DNA of 64,000 nucleotides, taken from contig JAPPMM010000065.1 in assembly GCA_028819075.1 (NCBI GenBank), positions 209,067-273,066 of the forward strand, written 5' to 3'. Below the pieces are notes generated by a model that saw nothing but the letters and a program-made list of their open reading frames with translations, did not search any database and was not told where the DNA came from. Below, piece after piece: positions 9,271 to 18,177 of this stretch (position 1 is the stretch's first letter; every line of letters starts with the position of its first letter). The stretch comes from Gammaproteobacteria bacterium (GTDB lineage: Bacteria; Gemmatimonadota; Gemmatimonadetes; Longimicrobiales; Gaopeijiaceae). The position numbers were made by a program, and so were the translations under genes.

Positions 9271-10590
9271 ATGACGCTTAGAGCAAAGATCGCCATCGGC
9301 GTTCTCGTGGTAACCGTCCTCGTGGTCGCCGGAGTGCTGACCACGCTGCAGACACGCAACACCGGTACTCAGGTGCGCACGGAGGAAGTAGGCCGGCGCG
9401 ACCTGGAAGCGATCGTCACCGCGAGTGGCAACATCCGGGCGCGGCGAACCGTGGACATCAGCTCCGATGTCTCGGGCCGCATCGTCGAACTCAACGTCGA
9501 CGAAGGCGACGATGTGCAAGAAGGACAAGTACTTCTGCGCATCGACCAGACGCAGTTCCAGGCCGCCGTGGCCCAGTGGCGGGCCGGGCTGTCCCAGCGG
9601 GAGGCGCAGGCGGCCCAGCAGAACGCCAGCCTCATCCAGGCGACGCGCGAGTACGACCGCATGCAGGGGCTCTGGACGCGCGACTCGACGCTCGTCAGCC
9701 GGCAGCAGGTCGACGACGCCGGGACGCAGGCCGAGGTCGCGCAGGCTCTCTTCACCGCCGCGGAGCACGGCGTGGACCAGGCCCGCGCAACGCTCGCCGA
9801 GGCCGAGGATCGGCTTTCCAAGACCACCATCCGGGCTCCCATCTCGGGCAGGGTCACCCGGCTCAACATCGAGCTCGGCGAGACCGCCATCGTGGGCACG
9901 ATGAACAACCCGGGCAGCCTGCTGCTCACCGTCAGCGACCTGTCGGTGATCGAGGCGGTGATGCAGGTCGACGAGACCGACGTGCCAGAGATCAGCATAG
10001 GCGACAGCGCCGCGATGGAACTGGACGCGTTTCCGGACACGGAGTTCGCCGGGACCGTGACCGAAATCGGGAACTCCGCCATCCGGCCTCCCTCGAGCAC
10101 GGCGGGCACGGGCCAGACCCCCACCATCGACTTCGAGGTGGTGATAACGCTGGACGACCCGCCGGTCGAGTTGCGGCCGGACCTTTCGACCACGGCCGAC
10201 ATCGTCACCGAGACTCGTGAGCAGGCGCTCGCGATTCCGATCATCGCCCTCACGATTCGCGACCGCTCGGAGGACGAGGCGGACGAGGACGATTCCAATG
10301 GCGACGAGGAGTTCGGCGACGGTTCGACGGAATCGGAGAACACGCGCGCGGAAGACGAGGAGGAGGAGGAGGAGGAAGAGGAAGGCGTCTTCGTGGTGCG
10401 CGACGGCGAGGCGCATTTCGTTCCGGTCGCCGTGGGGATCGCGGGACAGGAGTACTTCGAGGTGCTCTCCGGACTCTCGGAGGGCGACACGGTGGTGAGC
10501 GGCCCGTACCAGCGCATTCGCGAACTCACCGATGGCGAGGAAGTGCGGACCGACAGTGCCTCGGTTGAGCCGGACGAGCCGGCCTCGTGA
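9271..10590 (+). CDS. MacA/HlyD-type periplasmic adaptor of an ABC export system
   Basis: A 439-residue membrane-fusion protein. One N-terminal anchor helix (about 7-25) is followed by a barrel-sandwich (lipoyl-like) half (GNIRARRTVDISSDVSGRI), a coiled-coil hairpin (about 90-190), the second lipoyl half (TTIRAPISGRVTRLN), a beta-barrel and a membrane-proximal domain ending near residue 425. The closest architecture is MacA. An unusual, extremely acidic insertion sits near residues 330-370 between the beta-barrel and the last domain, ending in an uninterrupted run of about ten glutamates encoded partly by six consecutive GAG codons. The gene lies 78 bp after tolC and 24 bp before the permeases. 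Confidence 0.92.
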   Translation: MTLRAKIAIGVLVVTVLVVAGVLTTLQTRNTGTQVRTEEVGRRDLEAIVTASGNIRARRTVDISSDVSGRIVELNVDEGDDVQEGQVLLRIDQTQFQAAVAQWRAGLSQREAQAAQQNASLIQATREYDRMQGLWTRDSTLVSRQQVDDAGTQAEVAQALFTAAEHGVDQARATLAEAEDRLSKTTIRAPISGRVTRLNIELGETAIVGTMNNPGSLLLTVSDLSVIEAVMQVDETDVPEISIGDSAAMELDAFPDTEFAGTVTEIGNSAIRPPSSTAGTGQTPTIDFEVVITLDDPPVELRPDLSTTADIVTETREQALAIPIIALTIRDRSEDEADEDDSNGDEEFGDGSTESENTRAEDEEEEEEEEEGVFVVRDGEAHFVPVAVGIAGQEYFEVLSGLSEGDTVVSGPYQRIRELTDGEEVRTDSASVEPDEPAS

Positions 10591-10614
10591 CCCGCGGACG
10601 GACCTGAGGCGGTC

Positions 10615-11856
10615 ATGCAGCTCTGGGAAGGCGTACGGCTGGCGCTGGGCTACATCCGCAGCGAGAAGCTGAAGAGTTTCTTCAGCCTCCTCGGCGTCAT
10701 CGTCGGCATCATGTTCCTGATCGTCGTGGTCAGCATTATCGAGGGCGTCGACCGCTACATCCGGGACGATCTGTCCTCCATGGTCTTCGGCGTAAACACG
10801 GTGTCCGTGCAGCGCAGCCGGCCGAACGTCGTGGACGGCGATCCGGTTTCCCTGCGCCGCGCCGCGCGCCGGCCCTGGATCGAACTGGGTGACGCCGAGG
10901 CCATTCGTGCACGGCTGGAGACGCCGGCCCTGGTGGGGACGGAGACCAACATCGGCGGCGAGGTCGAAGGACCGGGCGGCCGCAAGCTGGAAAACGCATG
11001 GCTCATCGCGGCCTCCCCGGAGATCTTCACCATTCGTGACTACGGAGTGGAGCTGGGCCGCCCGTTTTCGCAGGAAGAGGCGGGCCGGGGGGCGTCCGTC
11101 GCGGTTCTGGGCAAGGGTGCGGCCGAGCTGCTGTTCGAGGACGCGGATCCCCTGGGAGCAACGGTACGCATTCGCAACGCTCCCTATCGTGTCGTCGGCG
11201 TGATCGAGGAACAGGGATCCATGCTCGGCTTCTCGCGAGACAACATGATCGTCGCACCCGCCCGTTCGCCGTTGCGGCGGGTCCTGCGCCGGCGGGACTT
11301 CGTGAGCCAGGTGGTCGTCCAGACCGAGACTCCGGAATCGCTCCGGGAGGCTCAGTCCGAGCTCGAAGGGATCATGCGCGCGCGGCACGGCCTGCGGCCG
11401 AGCGAGCCCAACGACTTCGACCTGGAAACGGCCGAGGAAAGCCTGAGCTTCTGGGACACCATCTCGCGCGTGCTCTTCGTCGCGTTCCCCGGCCTCGTGG
11501 CGATCTCGCTGGTCGTGGGCGGCATAGTGATCATGAACATCATGCTGGTGTCGGTCATGGAGCGCACCCGCGAGATCGGGGTGCGCAAGGCCATCGGGGC
11601 GCGGCGCAAGGACATCCTGTTCCAGGTGCTGGTTGAAACCGCCACGCTCTCGGGGGTGGGAGCGGTGATCGGAATCGGGATCGGGATCGGGCTCACCTTC
11701 ATCGTGCGCGCGGTTTCACCCCTGCCGGCGGCGGTCGCGCCCCACTGGATCGCGCTGGGTGTCGTGTTGGGGGTGTCGGTAGGCGTGATCGCCGGGGTCT
11801 ACCCGGCGGCGCGGGCGTCCAAGCTCGATCCGGTCGATGCCCTGAGGTACGAGTGA
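10615..11856 (+). CDS. MacB/FtsX-type ABC transporter permease (first)
   Basis: A 413-residue inner-membrane protein. One N-terminal membrane helix (LLGVIVGIMFLIVVVSIIEG, about 24-43) is followed by a large periplasmic core domain of the MacB_PCD type (about 45-270) and three C-terminal helices forming the FtsX domain. That domain includes the conserved cytoplasmic loop MERTREIGVRKAIGARRKDI. There is no ATP-binding cassette in the protein, unlike true MacB, where the ATPase is fused at the N-terminus. Its stop overlaps the start of the second permease, so the two are translationally coupled and probably form a heterodimer. Confidence 0.92.
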   Translation: MQLWEGVRLALGYIRSEKLKSFFSLLGVIVGIMFLIVVVSIIEGVDRYIRDDLSSMVFGVNTVSVQRSRPNVVDGDPVSLRRAARRPWIELGDAEAIRARLETPALVGTETNIGGEVEGPGGRKLENAWLIAASPEIFTIRDYGVELGRPFSQEEAGRGASVAVLGKGAAELLFEDADPLGATVRIRNAPYRVVGVIEEQGSMLGFSRDNMIVAPARSPLRRVLRRRDFVSQVVVQTETPESLREAQSELEGIMRARHGLRPSEPNDFDLETAEESLSFWDTISRVLFVAFPGLVAISLVVGGIVIMNIMLVSVMERTREIGVRKAIGARRKDILFQVLVETATLSGVGAVIGIGIGIGLTFIVRAVSPLPAAVAPHWIALGVVLGVSVGVIAGVYPAARASKLDPVDALRYE

Positions 11857-13130
11857 TGAAGGCGAACCTGAACACGCTCGGCGAGGGTATCCGGATCGCC
11901 CTGAGCGCGATCGGGGCGAGCAAGGTGCGCGCAGGGCTCACCATCCTCGGCGTAGCCATCGGGGTCGCGGTAGTGGTCACCATGGCGGCGATGATCACGG
12001 GAATCCGCAGCAGCATCTTCGAGTCCTTCGAGGCCGCGGGCCCGGAGAACTTCTTCGTCATGCCGTTCGACTTCAGCGAAATCCGTCTGACGGGGGACGG
12101 GAGCGGGCGGCCGCCCTGGTGGAACCGGCCCGATCTCACGCACGAAGAGATCCGCCGTATCGAACGTTTGCCCGCGGTGGACGAGGCGACGGTGGACTTC
12201 GACTTCAGCGTCACCATGTCGTTCGAGGGAAACCGCGTTACCAACATTCAGTCGAGCGGCAACTCGGCCGGCTGGCCCAGCTACACGGCGGGAGACTTCT
12301 CCGCGGGCCGCAACTTCGTTCCCAGCGAGGTACAGCAGGCGCGGGCGGTCGTTGTCCTTTCGCGCCCCCTGGCCGAAGAGTTGTTCGGCCAGCGCGATCC
12401 CGTTGGCAGGAGTATCCGGGTTTCCGCAAGGACGCGGGGCGTTAACCCGCTCTTTCGGGTCATCGGCGTCTTCGACCTGGAGGGCAACGTTTTCGCGGAG
12501 GTCGTCGACCACTTCGCCATCTTCCCATGGACGAGCGCCGAGAAGCGACTCAAGGCCAGGAACCCGTTTCAGAACTTCCTGTCGCTCGTGGTGGTGCCCA
12601 GCCCCGATTTCGATCGTGACGAAGCCAAGGACCAGGTCACCACCGTTCTGCGGTCCATGCGAGGGCTCGGCCCCGGTGACGACAACAACTTCGCGCTGAT
12701 CGAGTCCCAGCAGATGATCGACACGTTCGATCAGCTCACCGCCGTGTTTTTCCTGGTGATGATCGCGCTCTCGTCCGTCGCCCTCATGGTGGGCGGTATC
12801 GGTGTGATCGGGATCATGATGATTTCGGTGACTGAGCGGACGCGGGAGATCGGCATCCGAAAGGCCGTCGGCGCAACCCGGAACGAGATCCTCTGGCAGT
12901 TCCTGGTGGAAGCCGCGGTGCTGACCTTCATGGGAGGCGCGATCGGGCTGGGGCTGGGAGCGGCGCTGGCGACCGGAATCGAGGCGCGGACGCCGCTCCC
13001 CGCGGCCATCCCCCTCTGGTCGGTCATCGCGGCACTGGTTTCCGCCATTGTGACAGGGATGCTGTTCGGCCTCTTCCCGGCTCTGCGCGGCGCGCGCATG
13101 ACACCGGTCAGGGCGTTGGGCTTCGAGTAG
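11856..13130 (+). CDS. MacB/FtsX-type ABC transporter permease (second)
   Basis: A 424-residue paralogue of the preceding permease with the same plan: N-terminal helix (LTILGVAIGVAVVVTMAAMI), a periplasmic core domain (about 50-290), and three C-terminal FtsX helices with the loop TERTREIGIRKAVGATRNEI. The ATG at 11856 overlaps the preceding TGA stop; an in-frame GTG at 11853 is the alternative. No ATPase gene precedes or follows, so the nucleotide-binding subunit must come from elsewhere in the genome. The last 23 bp overlap the end of the convergent HIRAN gene. Confidence 0.92.
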   Translation: MKANLNTLGEGIRIALSAIGASKVRAGLTILGVAIGVAVVVTMAAMITGIRSSIFESFEAAGPENFFVMPFDFSEIRLTGDGSGRPPWWNRPDLTHEEIRRIERLPAVDEATVDFDFSVTMSFEGNRVTNIQSSGNSAGWPSYTAGDFSAGRNFVPSEVQQARAVVVLSRPLAEELFGQRDPVGRSIRVSARTRGVNPLFRVIGVFDLEGNVFAEVVDHFAIFPWTSAEKRLKARNPFQNFLSLVVVPSPDFDRDEAKDQVTTVLRSMRGLGPGDDNNFALIESQQMIDTFDQLTAVFFLVMIALSSVALMVGGIGVIGIMMISVTERTREIGIRKAVGATRNEILWQFLVEAAVLTFMGGAIGLGLGAALATGIEARTPLPAAIPLWSVIAALVSAIVTGMLFGLFPALRGARMTPVRALGFE

Positions 13131-13485
13131 AAAGACCCGAGGCCTGCCCGTCTGCGACGAGGCAGCGCACGTCCACCACCAGCCGCCGCCAACTGGGCAC
13201 GCGGTCATTTCCAACGCGCAGGGCGGTCGCCCGGGTGCGTCCGCCCGCCCGCAGCCAGGGTCCCAGCCAGCCGCCGATCTCGGGAGGCAGGTAGCCCACG
13301 GGATCGCCGGCGGGCAGGTGCACCCACACCGCGCCGTGGCGGCCGTCCGCTGGATCGGGGATGAGCACCAGCGCGTCGCCCGGGTTGAGGGCGTCGAGAT
13401 GCCGGTCGCGGCCCCCGAATACGGTTCCGTGAACGGTCGAGCGGAACCGCGCCGGCGGGCCCGCGGGAAGTCGTGCCTGGCTCAT
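13108..13485 (-). CDS. Standalone HIRAN-domain protein
   Basis: A 125-residue soluble protein. From residue 13 it follows the HIRAN pattern: a first strand with VHGTVFGG, a central turn in LNPGDALVLIPDPADGRHGAVWV, and the signature VGYLPPEIGGWLGPWLRAG, equivalent to the usual GYLPREIA...LAP..D.G. HIRAN domains bind 3' DNA ends and normally form part of larger SNF2/HLTF-type or restriction-linked proteins; here the domain is alone. The 3' end overlaps the convergent ABC permease by 23 bp, and the start faces the cysteine desulfurase gene across about 100 bp. Function in DNA metabolism is inferred from the domain only. Confidence 0.7.
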   Translation of the reverse strand: MSQARLPAGPPARFRSTVHGTVFGGRDRHLDALNPGDALVLIPDPADGRHGAVWVHLPAGDPVGYLPPEIGGWLGPWLRAGGRTRATALRVGNDRVPSWRRLVVDVRCLVADGQASGLSTRSPTP

Positions 13486-13586
13486 CGGCGATTCCCTGTT
13501 GGATGCACACCTTCAATCGAAACCCCGGGGCGGCTAAAGTTAGGCGCCGGAACCCGTCCCGCCATGAGCAGGCTGCGCCGTTTCCG

Positions 13587-14759
13587 ATGAACCGTCCCGC
13601 CCTCTATTTCGACCACGCCGCCACAACGCCCCTGCGGCCGGAGGCGCTGGATGCCATGCGTCCCCACCTTGGCGGCGTCTTCGGCAACCCGTCGAGCGCC
13701 CACCGGTGGGGGCGGCAGGCGCGCGCGGCCCTGGACGAGGCGCGGGCGGAGTGCGCGCGCGCGGTCGGGGCCGAGCCCGCGGAGATCGCCTTCGTGCGGG
13801 GCGGCACCGAGGCCGACAACATGGCCGTGCTCGGACGGGCCGCGGTCGCGCTGGCGGCGGGAGAGCGCCCGCGCACGGTAGCGACCACGATCGAACACCC
13901 CGCGGTGCGGGAGGCGTGCGACGAGGTGGCCGCGCGCGGCGGGGAGAGCGTGCACGTCGAGGTCGACCGGGCGGGCGAACTCGACGAGGACGCGCTCGCG
14001 GGCGCCTTGTCGCGGGGGGCGTGCGTGCTCTCGGTGATGTGGGTCAACAACGAGGTCGGCACGGTGCTGCCGGTCGAGCGCGTGGCGCGCCGCGCGCGCG
14101 CTGCGGGAGTGGTGGTGCACTCCGACGCGGTGCAGGCGGTGGGCAAGGTGCCGGTGGACTTCGGCCGGGCCGGACTCGACCTGGCCTCCATGACCGCCCA
14201 CAAGATCGGCGGACCCCGGGGGGTGGGGCTGCTCTACCGCCGGCGCGGCGTGGAGCTCGCGCCCCTCCTCTTCGGCGGCGGGCAGGAGCGCCGCCTGCGG
14301 CCGGGGACAGAGGACGTTGCGGGGGCGGTGGGCCTGGCGAAGGCGCTCACCCTGGCCGCGGAGGAACAGGCCGCCGAGGCGGAGCGGCTCGCGGCGGAGC
14401 GCGACCGCCTGCAGGCCGCCATCGTCGACGCGCTCCCCGCAGCGCGCGTGTTCGGCGCGGAGGGCGAGCGAGCCCCGCATCTGCTGAACGTGGGGTTCCC
14501 CGGGCTGGACGCGGCCACCCTGGTGATGGCCTTCGACCTGGCAGGGGTGGCGGTCTCCGGGGGATCGGCGTGCGCGTCCGGCAGCACCACCACAAGCCCG
14601 GTGCTGCGCGCCCTCTACGGCGACGACGCGGAGGGACTGGCTTCCGTGCGCTTCAGCCTGGGCCGCACCACCACTTCCGCAGAGGTGAGCGAGGCCGCGC
14701 GCCGGACGGTCGAGATCGTGACCCGCGCCGGCGCGCTCGCCGGCGCAGGAGCAGTCTGA
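13587..14759 (+). CDS. Cysteine desulfurase (NifS/IscS family)
   Basis: A 390-residue PLP enzyme that takes sulfur from cysteine and carries it as a persulfide. It opens with YFDHAATTPLRPEAL; other hallmarks are the SDAVQAVGK segment, TAHKIGGPRGVG with the PLP lysine, the GGGQERRLRPGTE loop, and the active-site loop GGSACASGSTT with the persulfide cysteine. The ATG at 13587 fits the usual family N-terminus; the upstream in-frame stretch is not family-like. The gene is 2 nt upstream of mnmA, which points to a dedicated sulfur donor for tRNA thiolation (as in IscS-MnmA), though a general role in Fe-S assembly is equally possible. Confidence 0.93.
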   Translation: MNRPALYFDHAATTPLRPEALDAMRPHLGGVFGNPSSAHRWGRQARAALDEARAECARAVGAEPAEIAFVRGGTEADNMAVLGRAAVALAAGERPRTVATTIEHPAVREACDEVAARGGESVHVEVDRAGELDEDALAGALSRGACVLSVMWVNNEVGTVLPVERVARRARAAGVVVHSDAVQAVGKVPVDFGRAGLDLASMTAHKIGGPRGVGLLYRRRGVELAPLLFGGGQERRLRPGTEDVAGAVGLAKALTLAAEEQAAEAERLAAERDRLQAAIVDALPAARVFGAEGERAPHLLNVGFPGLDAATLVMAFDLAGVAVSGGSACASGSTTTSPVLRALYGDDAEGLASVRFSLGRTTTSAEVSEAARRTVEIVTRAGALAGAGAV

Positions 14760-14761
14760 CG

Positions 14762-15907
14762 ATGCCCGCCGAGCGGATCCTGGTCGCCATGTCCGGTGGG
14801 GTCGACTCGTCGGTTGCGGCCGCCCTGCTCGCCGAACAGGGCCACCAGCTCGTCGGCGCGACCATGAAGACCTTCTGCTACCAGGAGGATCCGGGACCGT
14901 CGCGCACCTGCTGCGGGCTCGACGGCATCATGGACGCGCGCCGGGTCGCCGATGCGCTGGGCATCGCCCATTACGTCTTCGACGTGGAGGAGGAGTTCAC
15001 CCGCGACGTCATCGACGACTTCGTCTCGGAGTACGCGCGCGGACGCACGCCCAACCCCTGCGTCCGGTGCAATTCCAACACCAAGTTCCGGGACCTGCTC
15101 CGGCGGGGAGAGCTGCTCGGGTGCGATGCCGTCGCTTCGGGGCACTACGTGCGGGCCGGAGTGGTGGACGGGGAGGCGGCTCTCTTCCGGGGACGCGACC
15201 CGGCGAAGGATCAGTCCTACTTCCTGTGGGGCCTTCCCCGCGCGCTGCTGCCCCGGCTGAGGTTTCCGCTGGGCGAACTCACCAAGCCCGAAGTCCGCGC
15301 CCGCGCGCGCGAACTCCGCCTCGTCACCGCCGCCAAGCCCGAGTCGCAGGAGATCTGCTTCGTGCCCACCGGCGACTACCGCGATCTGCTGCGACGCAGG
15401 CTCGGCGAGCGCCACGACGCGCTCCGGGCCGGCAACCTGGTGGACACCCGCGGACGGGTCGTCGGCCGCCACCAGGGCTACGCCTCCTTCACCGTGGGCC
15501 AGCGCCGCGGACTGGGCGGGGGCTTCGACCAGAGGCTGTACGTCGTCGAGATCCGCCCGGACTCGCGCGAGGTGGTGGTGGGCGCGAGAGAGGCGCTGGA
15601 GTGCCGCGAGCTCCGGGTGGCCGAACTCAACTGGCTCACTGCGGAGCCGCCCGCGGACGGAACCGTCGTGCGCGCCCAGCTCCGCTACCGGGCTCCGGCG
15701 GTGCCGGGCCGCGTTCAGCACGGCGGGGACGGTCTCAATCTCGAGCTGGAGGAGCCCGTGCTCGCGGTCACGCCCGGGCAGTCGGCGGTCTTCTTCGACG
15801 GGAGCGAGCGGATTCTCGGCGGCGGACGCATCGCCAACGCGGCCATGGCGGGCGGGACCGCGGGCGGACTCGAGGAGGCGGCCGGAGACCTGGCGCATCG
15901 CCCCTGA
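14762..15907 (+). CDS. mnmA: tRNA-specific 2-thiouridylase MnmA
   Basis: A 381-residue enzyme that makes 2-thiouridine at the wobble position (U34) of Lys, Glu and Gln tRNAs, using ATP and persulfide sulfur. The PP-loop SGGVDSSVAAALL is at about residues 10-22. The first catalytic cysteine lies in TPNPCVRCN near 100 and the second in SQEICFVPTGDY near 200, followed by GQRRGLGGG in the central domain. Both catalytic cysteines are present and the length is normal. It directly follows the cysteine desulfurase gene, the likely sulfur source. Confidence 0.95.
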   Translation: MPAERILVAMSGGVDSSVAAALLAEQGHQLVGATMKTFCYQEDPGPSRTCCGLDGIMDARRVADALGIAHYVFDVEEEFTRDVIDDFVSEYARGRTPNPCVRCNSNTKFRDLLRRGELLGCDAVASGHYVRAGVVDGEAALFRGRDPAKDQSYFLWGLPRALLPRLRFPLGELTKPEVRARARELRLVTAAKPESQEICFVPTGDYRDLLRRRLGERHDALRAGNLVDTRGRVVGRHQGYASFTVGQRRGLGGGFDQRLYVVEIRPDSREVVVGAREALECRELRVAELNWLTAEPPADGTVVRAQLRYRAPAVPGRVQHGGDGLNLELEEPVLAVTPGQSAVFFDGSERILGGGRIANAAMAGGTAGGLEEAAGDLAHRP

Positions 15908-15915
15908 CCCGCGCG

Positions 15916-16149
15916 TCAATCCAGCGGCTGGGCTCCCTCCAGCAGCCGGAGCAGCTCGCCATCGCTCGCGCCGTTCACGAGAGCTTCCGCTCCGGCCTTG
16001 CCCGCCGGAACCTCGGCGACCATCGGGCGCCTGGCGGGATCCGAACAGCAGCGGAAGACCACCCGCCCGGGATGCGCGAGCCCGTGGCGGCCGGTGGTGG
16101 CGAAGGCCTCCCACGTGCGGAACGACCCGTCGCGAATCACGCGCTGCAT
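15916..16149 (-). CDS. Small conserved-looking protein downstream of dnaJ
   Basis: A 77-residue predicted protein beginning MQRVIRDGSFRTWEAFATTG. The ATG at 16149 has a GAGG about 9 nt upstream and lies 10 nt after the dnaJ stop, so it is placed and spaced like the last gene of the grpE-dnaJ operon. There is a central CC pair (VFRCCSDPARRP) and a helical C-terminus (DGELLRLLEGAQPLD). I do not recognise a family. It ends 8 bp from the convergent mnmA stop. Support is the ribosome site, operon position and balanced composition; the protein itself is unconfirmed. Confidence 0.55.
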   Translation of the reverse strand: MQRVIRDGSFRTWEAFATTGRHGLAHPGRVVFRCCSDPARRPMVAEVPAGKAGAEALVNGASDGELLRLLEGAQPLD

Positions 16150-16159
16150 CTGCCGGGCC

Positions 16160-17275
16160 TCAGTAGCTGAGTTCGGCCACTTCCGCGAACTGCCGGATGG
16201 CCTCCTGGGCGTCTTCCGAGAGCGCCTCCGGGACCTGGACCTGGATTTCGACGATCTGATCGCCCACGCGCGCTCCCTTCCGAATCCCGTGCCCACGGAC
16301 GCGAAAGCGCGCGCCCGGCTGCGTGCCCGCCGGGATCTTGAGCACGACCCTCTTGCCGTGCACGGTCCTGACCCGAATGCGGGTGCCCATGGTGGCCTGC
16401 GCGATGTTGAGGGGCACCGTGACGTGGATGTCGCGCCCGTCCCGCCGGAAGAACCGGTGCGGCTTCACCTTGAAGGTGATGATCAGGTCCCCGCGGGTCC
16501 CTCCCCTGGCGCCGCGCTCGCCCTGCCCGCTCAGCCGCACCTTTGAGCCCGAGTCCACACCGCGCGGCACGGCCACCCCGATCTTGCGGTTCTGGCGCAC
16601 CGTTCCCGTCCCCTTGCAGGCGTCACACGGATCGGTGGGAATCCTGCCCCGGCCGAGGCACGCCGGGCAGGGTCGCTTCACGGCAAATCCGCCCTGGCCG
16701 AAGGAGACGGTCCCGGTTCCCGAGCACTCCTTGCAGCGGGTGGTGGTCGTTCCCGGCCGAGCCCCGTTGCCCCCGCAGGTGGCGCACTCCTCGGTCATGG
16801 GAACCGTGATGGTCACGCGTCCGCCCGTCACCGCCACCTCGAAATCGATGTCCACAACGTACTCTACGTCGTTGCCCTTGCGCGGGCCGGTCGAGGTTTC
16901 CCGGGCGGTCTTCCGGCCTCCACGATCGAAGATGGAACCGAAGAGGTCGCCGATCCCGCCCAGATCGTCGAACGAAAACCCCTGTCCGGCACCCGCCGGC
17001 CCGGCCCCGGGGGACGCGGGCCCCCGCCGGTTGCCGCCCAGACCGAAGGCGCCCAGGCGCCGCATCTGGTCGTACTGCTTGCGCTTGGCGGAGTCGGAGA
17101 GGACCGAGTAGGCTTCCCCCACCTCCTTGAACCGCTCGGACGCCGCGGCGTCGCCCTGGTTGGCGTCCGGGTGATATCGCTTCGCCAACCGGCGATACGC
17201 CTTCTTGATCTCCTCGGGCGTCGCCTTCTCCGAGACGCCCAGGGCCTTGTAGTAGTCTTTCGTCGCCGGCGACAT
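16160..17275 (-). CDS. dnaJ: Molecular chaperone DnaJ
   Basis: A 371-residue type I Hsp40 co-chaperone that stimulates DnaK ATPase and binds unfolded clients. The J domain (about 6-72) carries HPD at 35-37. A Gly-rich linker follows, then a zinc domain (about 148-215) with four CxxCxGxG-like repeats ([32 protein letters not shown]) and C-terminal client-binding beta domains. All eight zinc cysteines are present. The gene lies 14 nt after grpE on the same strand; dnaK is not in the window, and no CIRCE-type operator is visible upstream of grpE. Confidence 0.97.
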   Translation of the reverse strand: MSPATKDYYKALGVSEKATPEEIKKAYRRLAKRYHPDANQGDAAASERFKEVGEAYSVLSDSAKRKQYDQMRRLGAFGLGGNRRGPASPGAGPAGAGQGFSFDDLGGIGDLFGSIFDRGGRKTARETSTGPRKGNDVEYVVDIDFEVAVTGGRVTITVPMTEECATCGGNGARPGTTTTRCKECSGTGTVSFGQGGFAVKRPCPACLGRGRIPTDPCDACKGTGTVRQNRKIGVAVPRGVDSGSKVRLSGQGERGARGGTRGDLIITFKVKPHRFFRRDGRDIHVTVPLNIAQATMGTRIRVRTVHGKRVVLKIPAGTQPGARFRVRGHGIRKGARVGDQIVEIQVQVPEALSEDAQEAIRQFAEVAELSY

Positions 17276-17289
17276 CGATCGCAGCCGAT

Positions 17290-17979
17290 CTAGCCGTGCT
17301 TGCGCACGCTGACGCGCGCGGGCCGCACCAGGTGGCCTTCAAGCAGGTACCCCCGCTGCAGAACCATGTCCACCGTGTCGTCATCGTCCTCCGAGGAGGC
17401 GGGGGCCGTCATGACGGCCTCCATCACGTTCGGGTCGAAGTCCTCGCCGGCCGGGTCGAGCACCTCCAGGCCCGCCTCCGCAAGCGCCCGCAGCAGCTTC
17501 CGTTCCACCATGTCGACGCCTTCCACGATGTCCTGCACGGACGCCGTCTTCGGATCCAGAAGGGCGACCCGCTGAAGGTCGTCGACCGACTCCACCAGGC
17601 GGCGCACCAGGTCCGCCTGCGCGCGCGCCCAGGTTTCCAGCTTCTCGGCGCGCACCCTCTTGCGATAATTCTCGAATTCCGCTGCGAGACGCAGATGGCG
17701 GTCGTTGAGATGGTCGATCTCGCGTTCGAGATCGCTTCTGGATGGGCCCGGCTCGTCAGGGGCGTCCGCGCCCGCTCCGTCCTCGCGCGTGGATGCCTCC
17801 CCGTCGGCTTCGCCCCGCGACCCGCTCGCCGGGAAATCCTCGTCGCGGGACGCCGCCGGCCCCGGACCATCGGCGCGCGCGTCATCCGGCGGGGCGCCTT
17901 CTTCGGGTTCTACCCGCGGGGCTTCGGAATCGGCCTCGGAAGCCGGGTCTGCCTGGTTGTCGAAAGTCCTGGGGCTCAT
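17290..17979 (-). CDS. grpE: Nucleotide exchange factor GrpE
   Basis: A 229-residue nucleotide exchange factor for DnaK. The first 85 or so residues are an acidic, Pro/Ala-rich disordered tail, longer than usual. A coiled coil (about 85-130, with [20 protein letters not shown] followed by [11 protein letters not shown]) and the beta-wing domain ending with [18 protein letters not shown] follow, matching GrpE. It is the first gene of the grpE-dnaJ unit and is divergent from dapB. Regulation by HrcA or sigma32 cannot be read from the 198-bp divergent region. Confidence 0.95.
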   Translation of the reverse strand: MSPRTFDNQADPASEADSEAPRVEPEEGAPPDDARADGPGPAASRDEDFPASGSRGEADGEASTREDGAGADAPDEPGPSRSDLEREIDHLNDRHLRLAAEFENYRKRVRAEKLETWARAQADLVRRLVESVDDLQRVALLDPKTASVQDIVEGVDMVERKLLRALAEAGLEVLDPAGEDFDPNVMEAVMTAPASSEDDDDTVDMVLQRGYLLEGHLVRPARVSVRKHG

Positions 17980-18177
17980 CTATCTCGTTTGGAGTTGAGG
18001 CGTTGACGGCGCTGCGGGCCCGCAAACGATACCCCGCTACCGAACGAGATGTCCAGTAGGCGGGATTCAGCGCCACCCGTGGGATCGACCAGCGTTCCAA
18101 AGGGTAGATTCCGGCATTCCCCACGGGCGGCATCCGTTCGTCCGGAAGCAGGAACGTGGAAACAGCGGAGGAAGGGC

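Noticed and set aside
17980-18050. Inverted repeat ATCTCGTT/AACGAGAT between grpE and dapB as a heat-shock operator.
   Set aside because: The arms are 8 bp and 53 bp apart, and nothing resembles CIRCE; too weak to call.
18111-18143. CCGGCATTCCCCACGGGCGG resembling the middle of the repeat unit upstream of dapB.
   Set aside because: It lacks the TAG start and the GATGCATCC end and aligns only with gaps.
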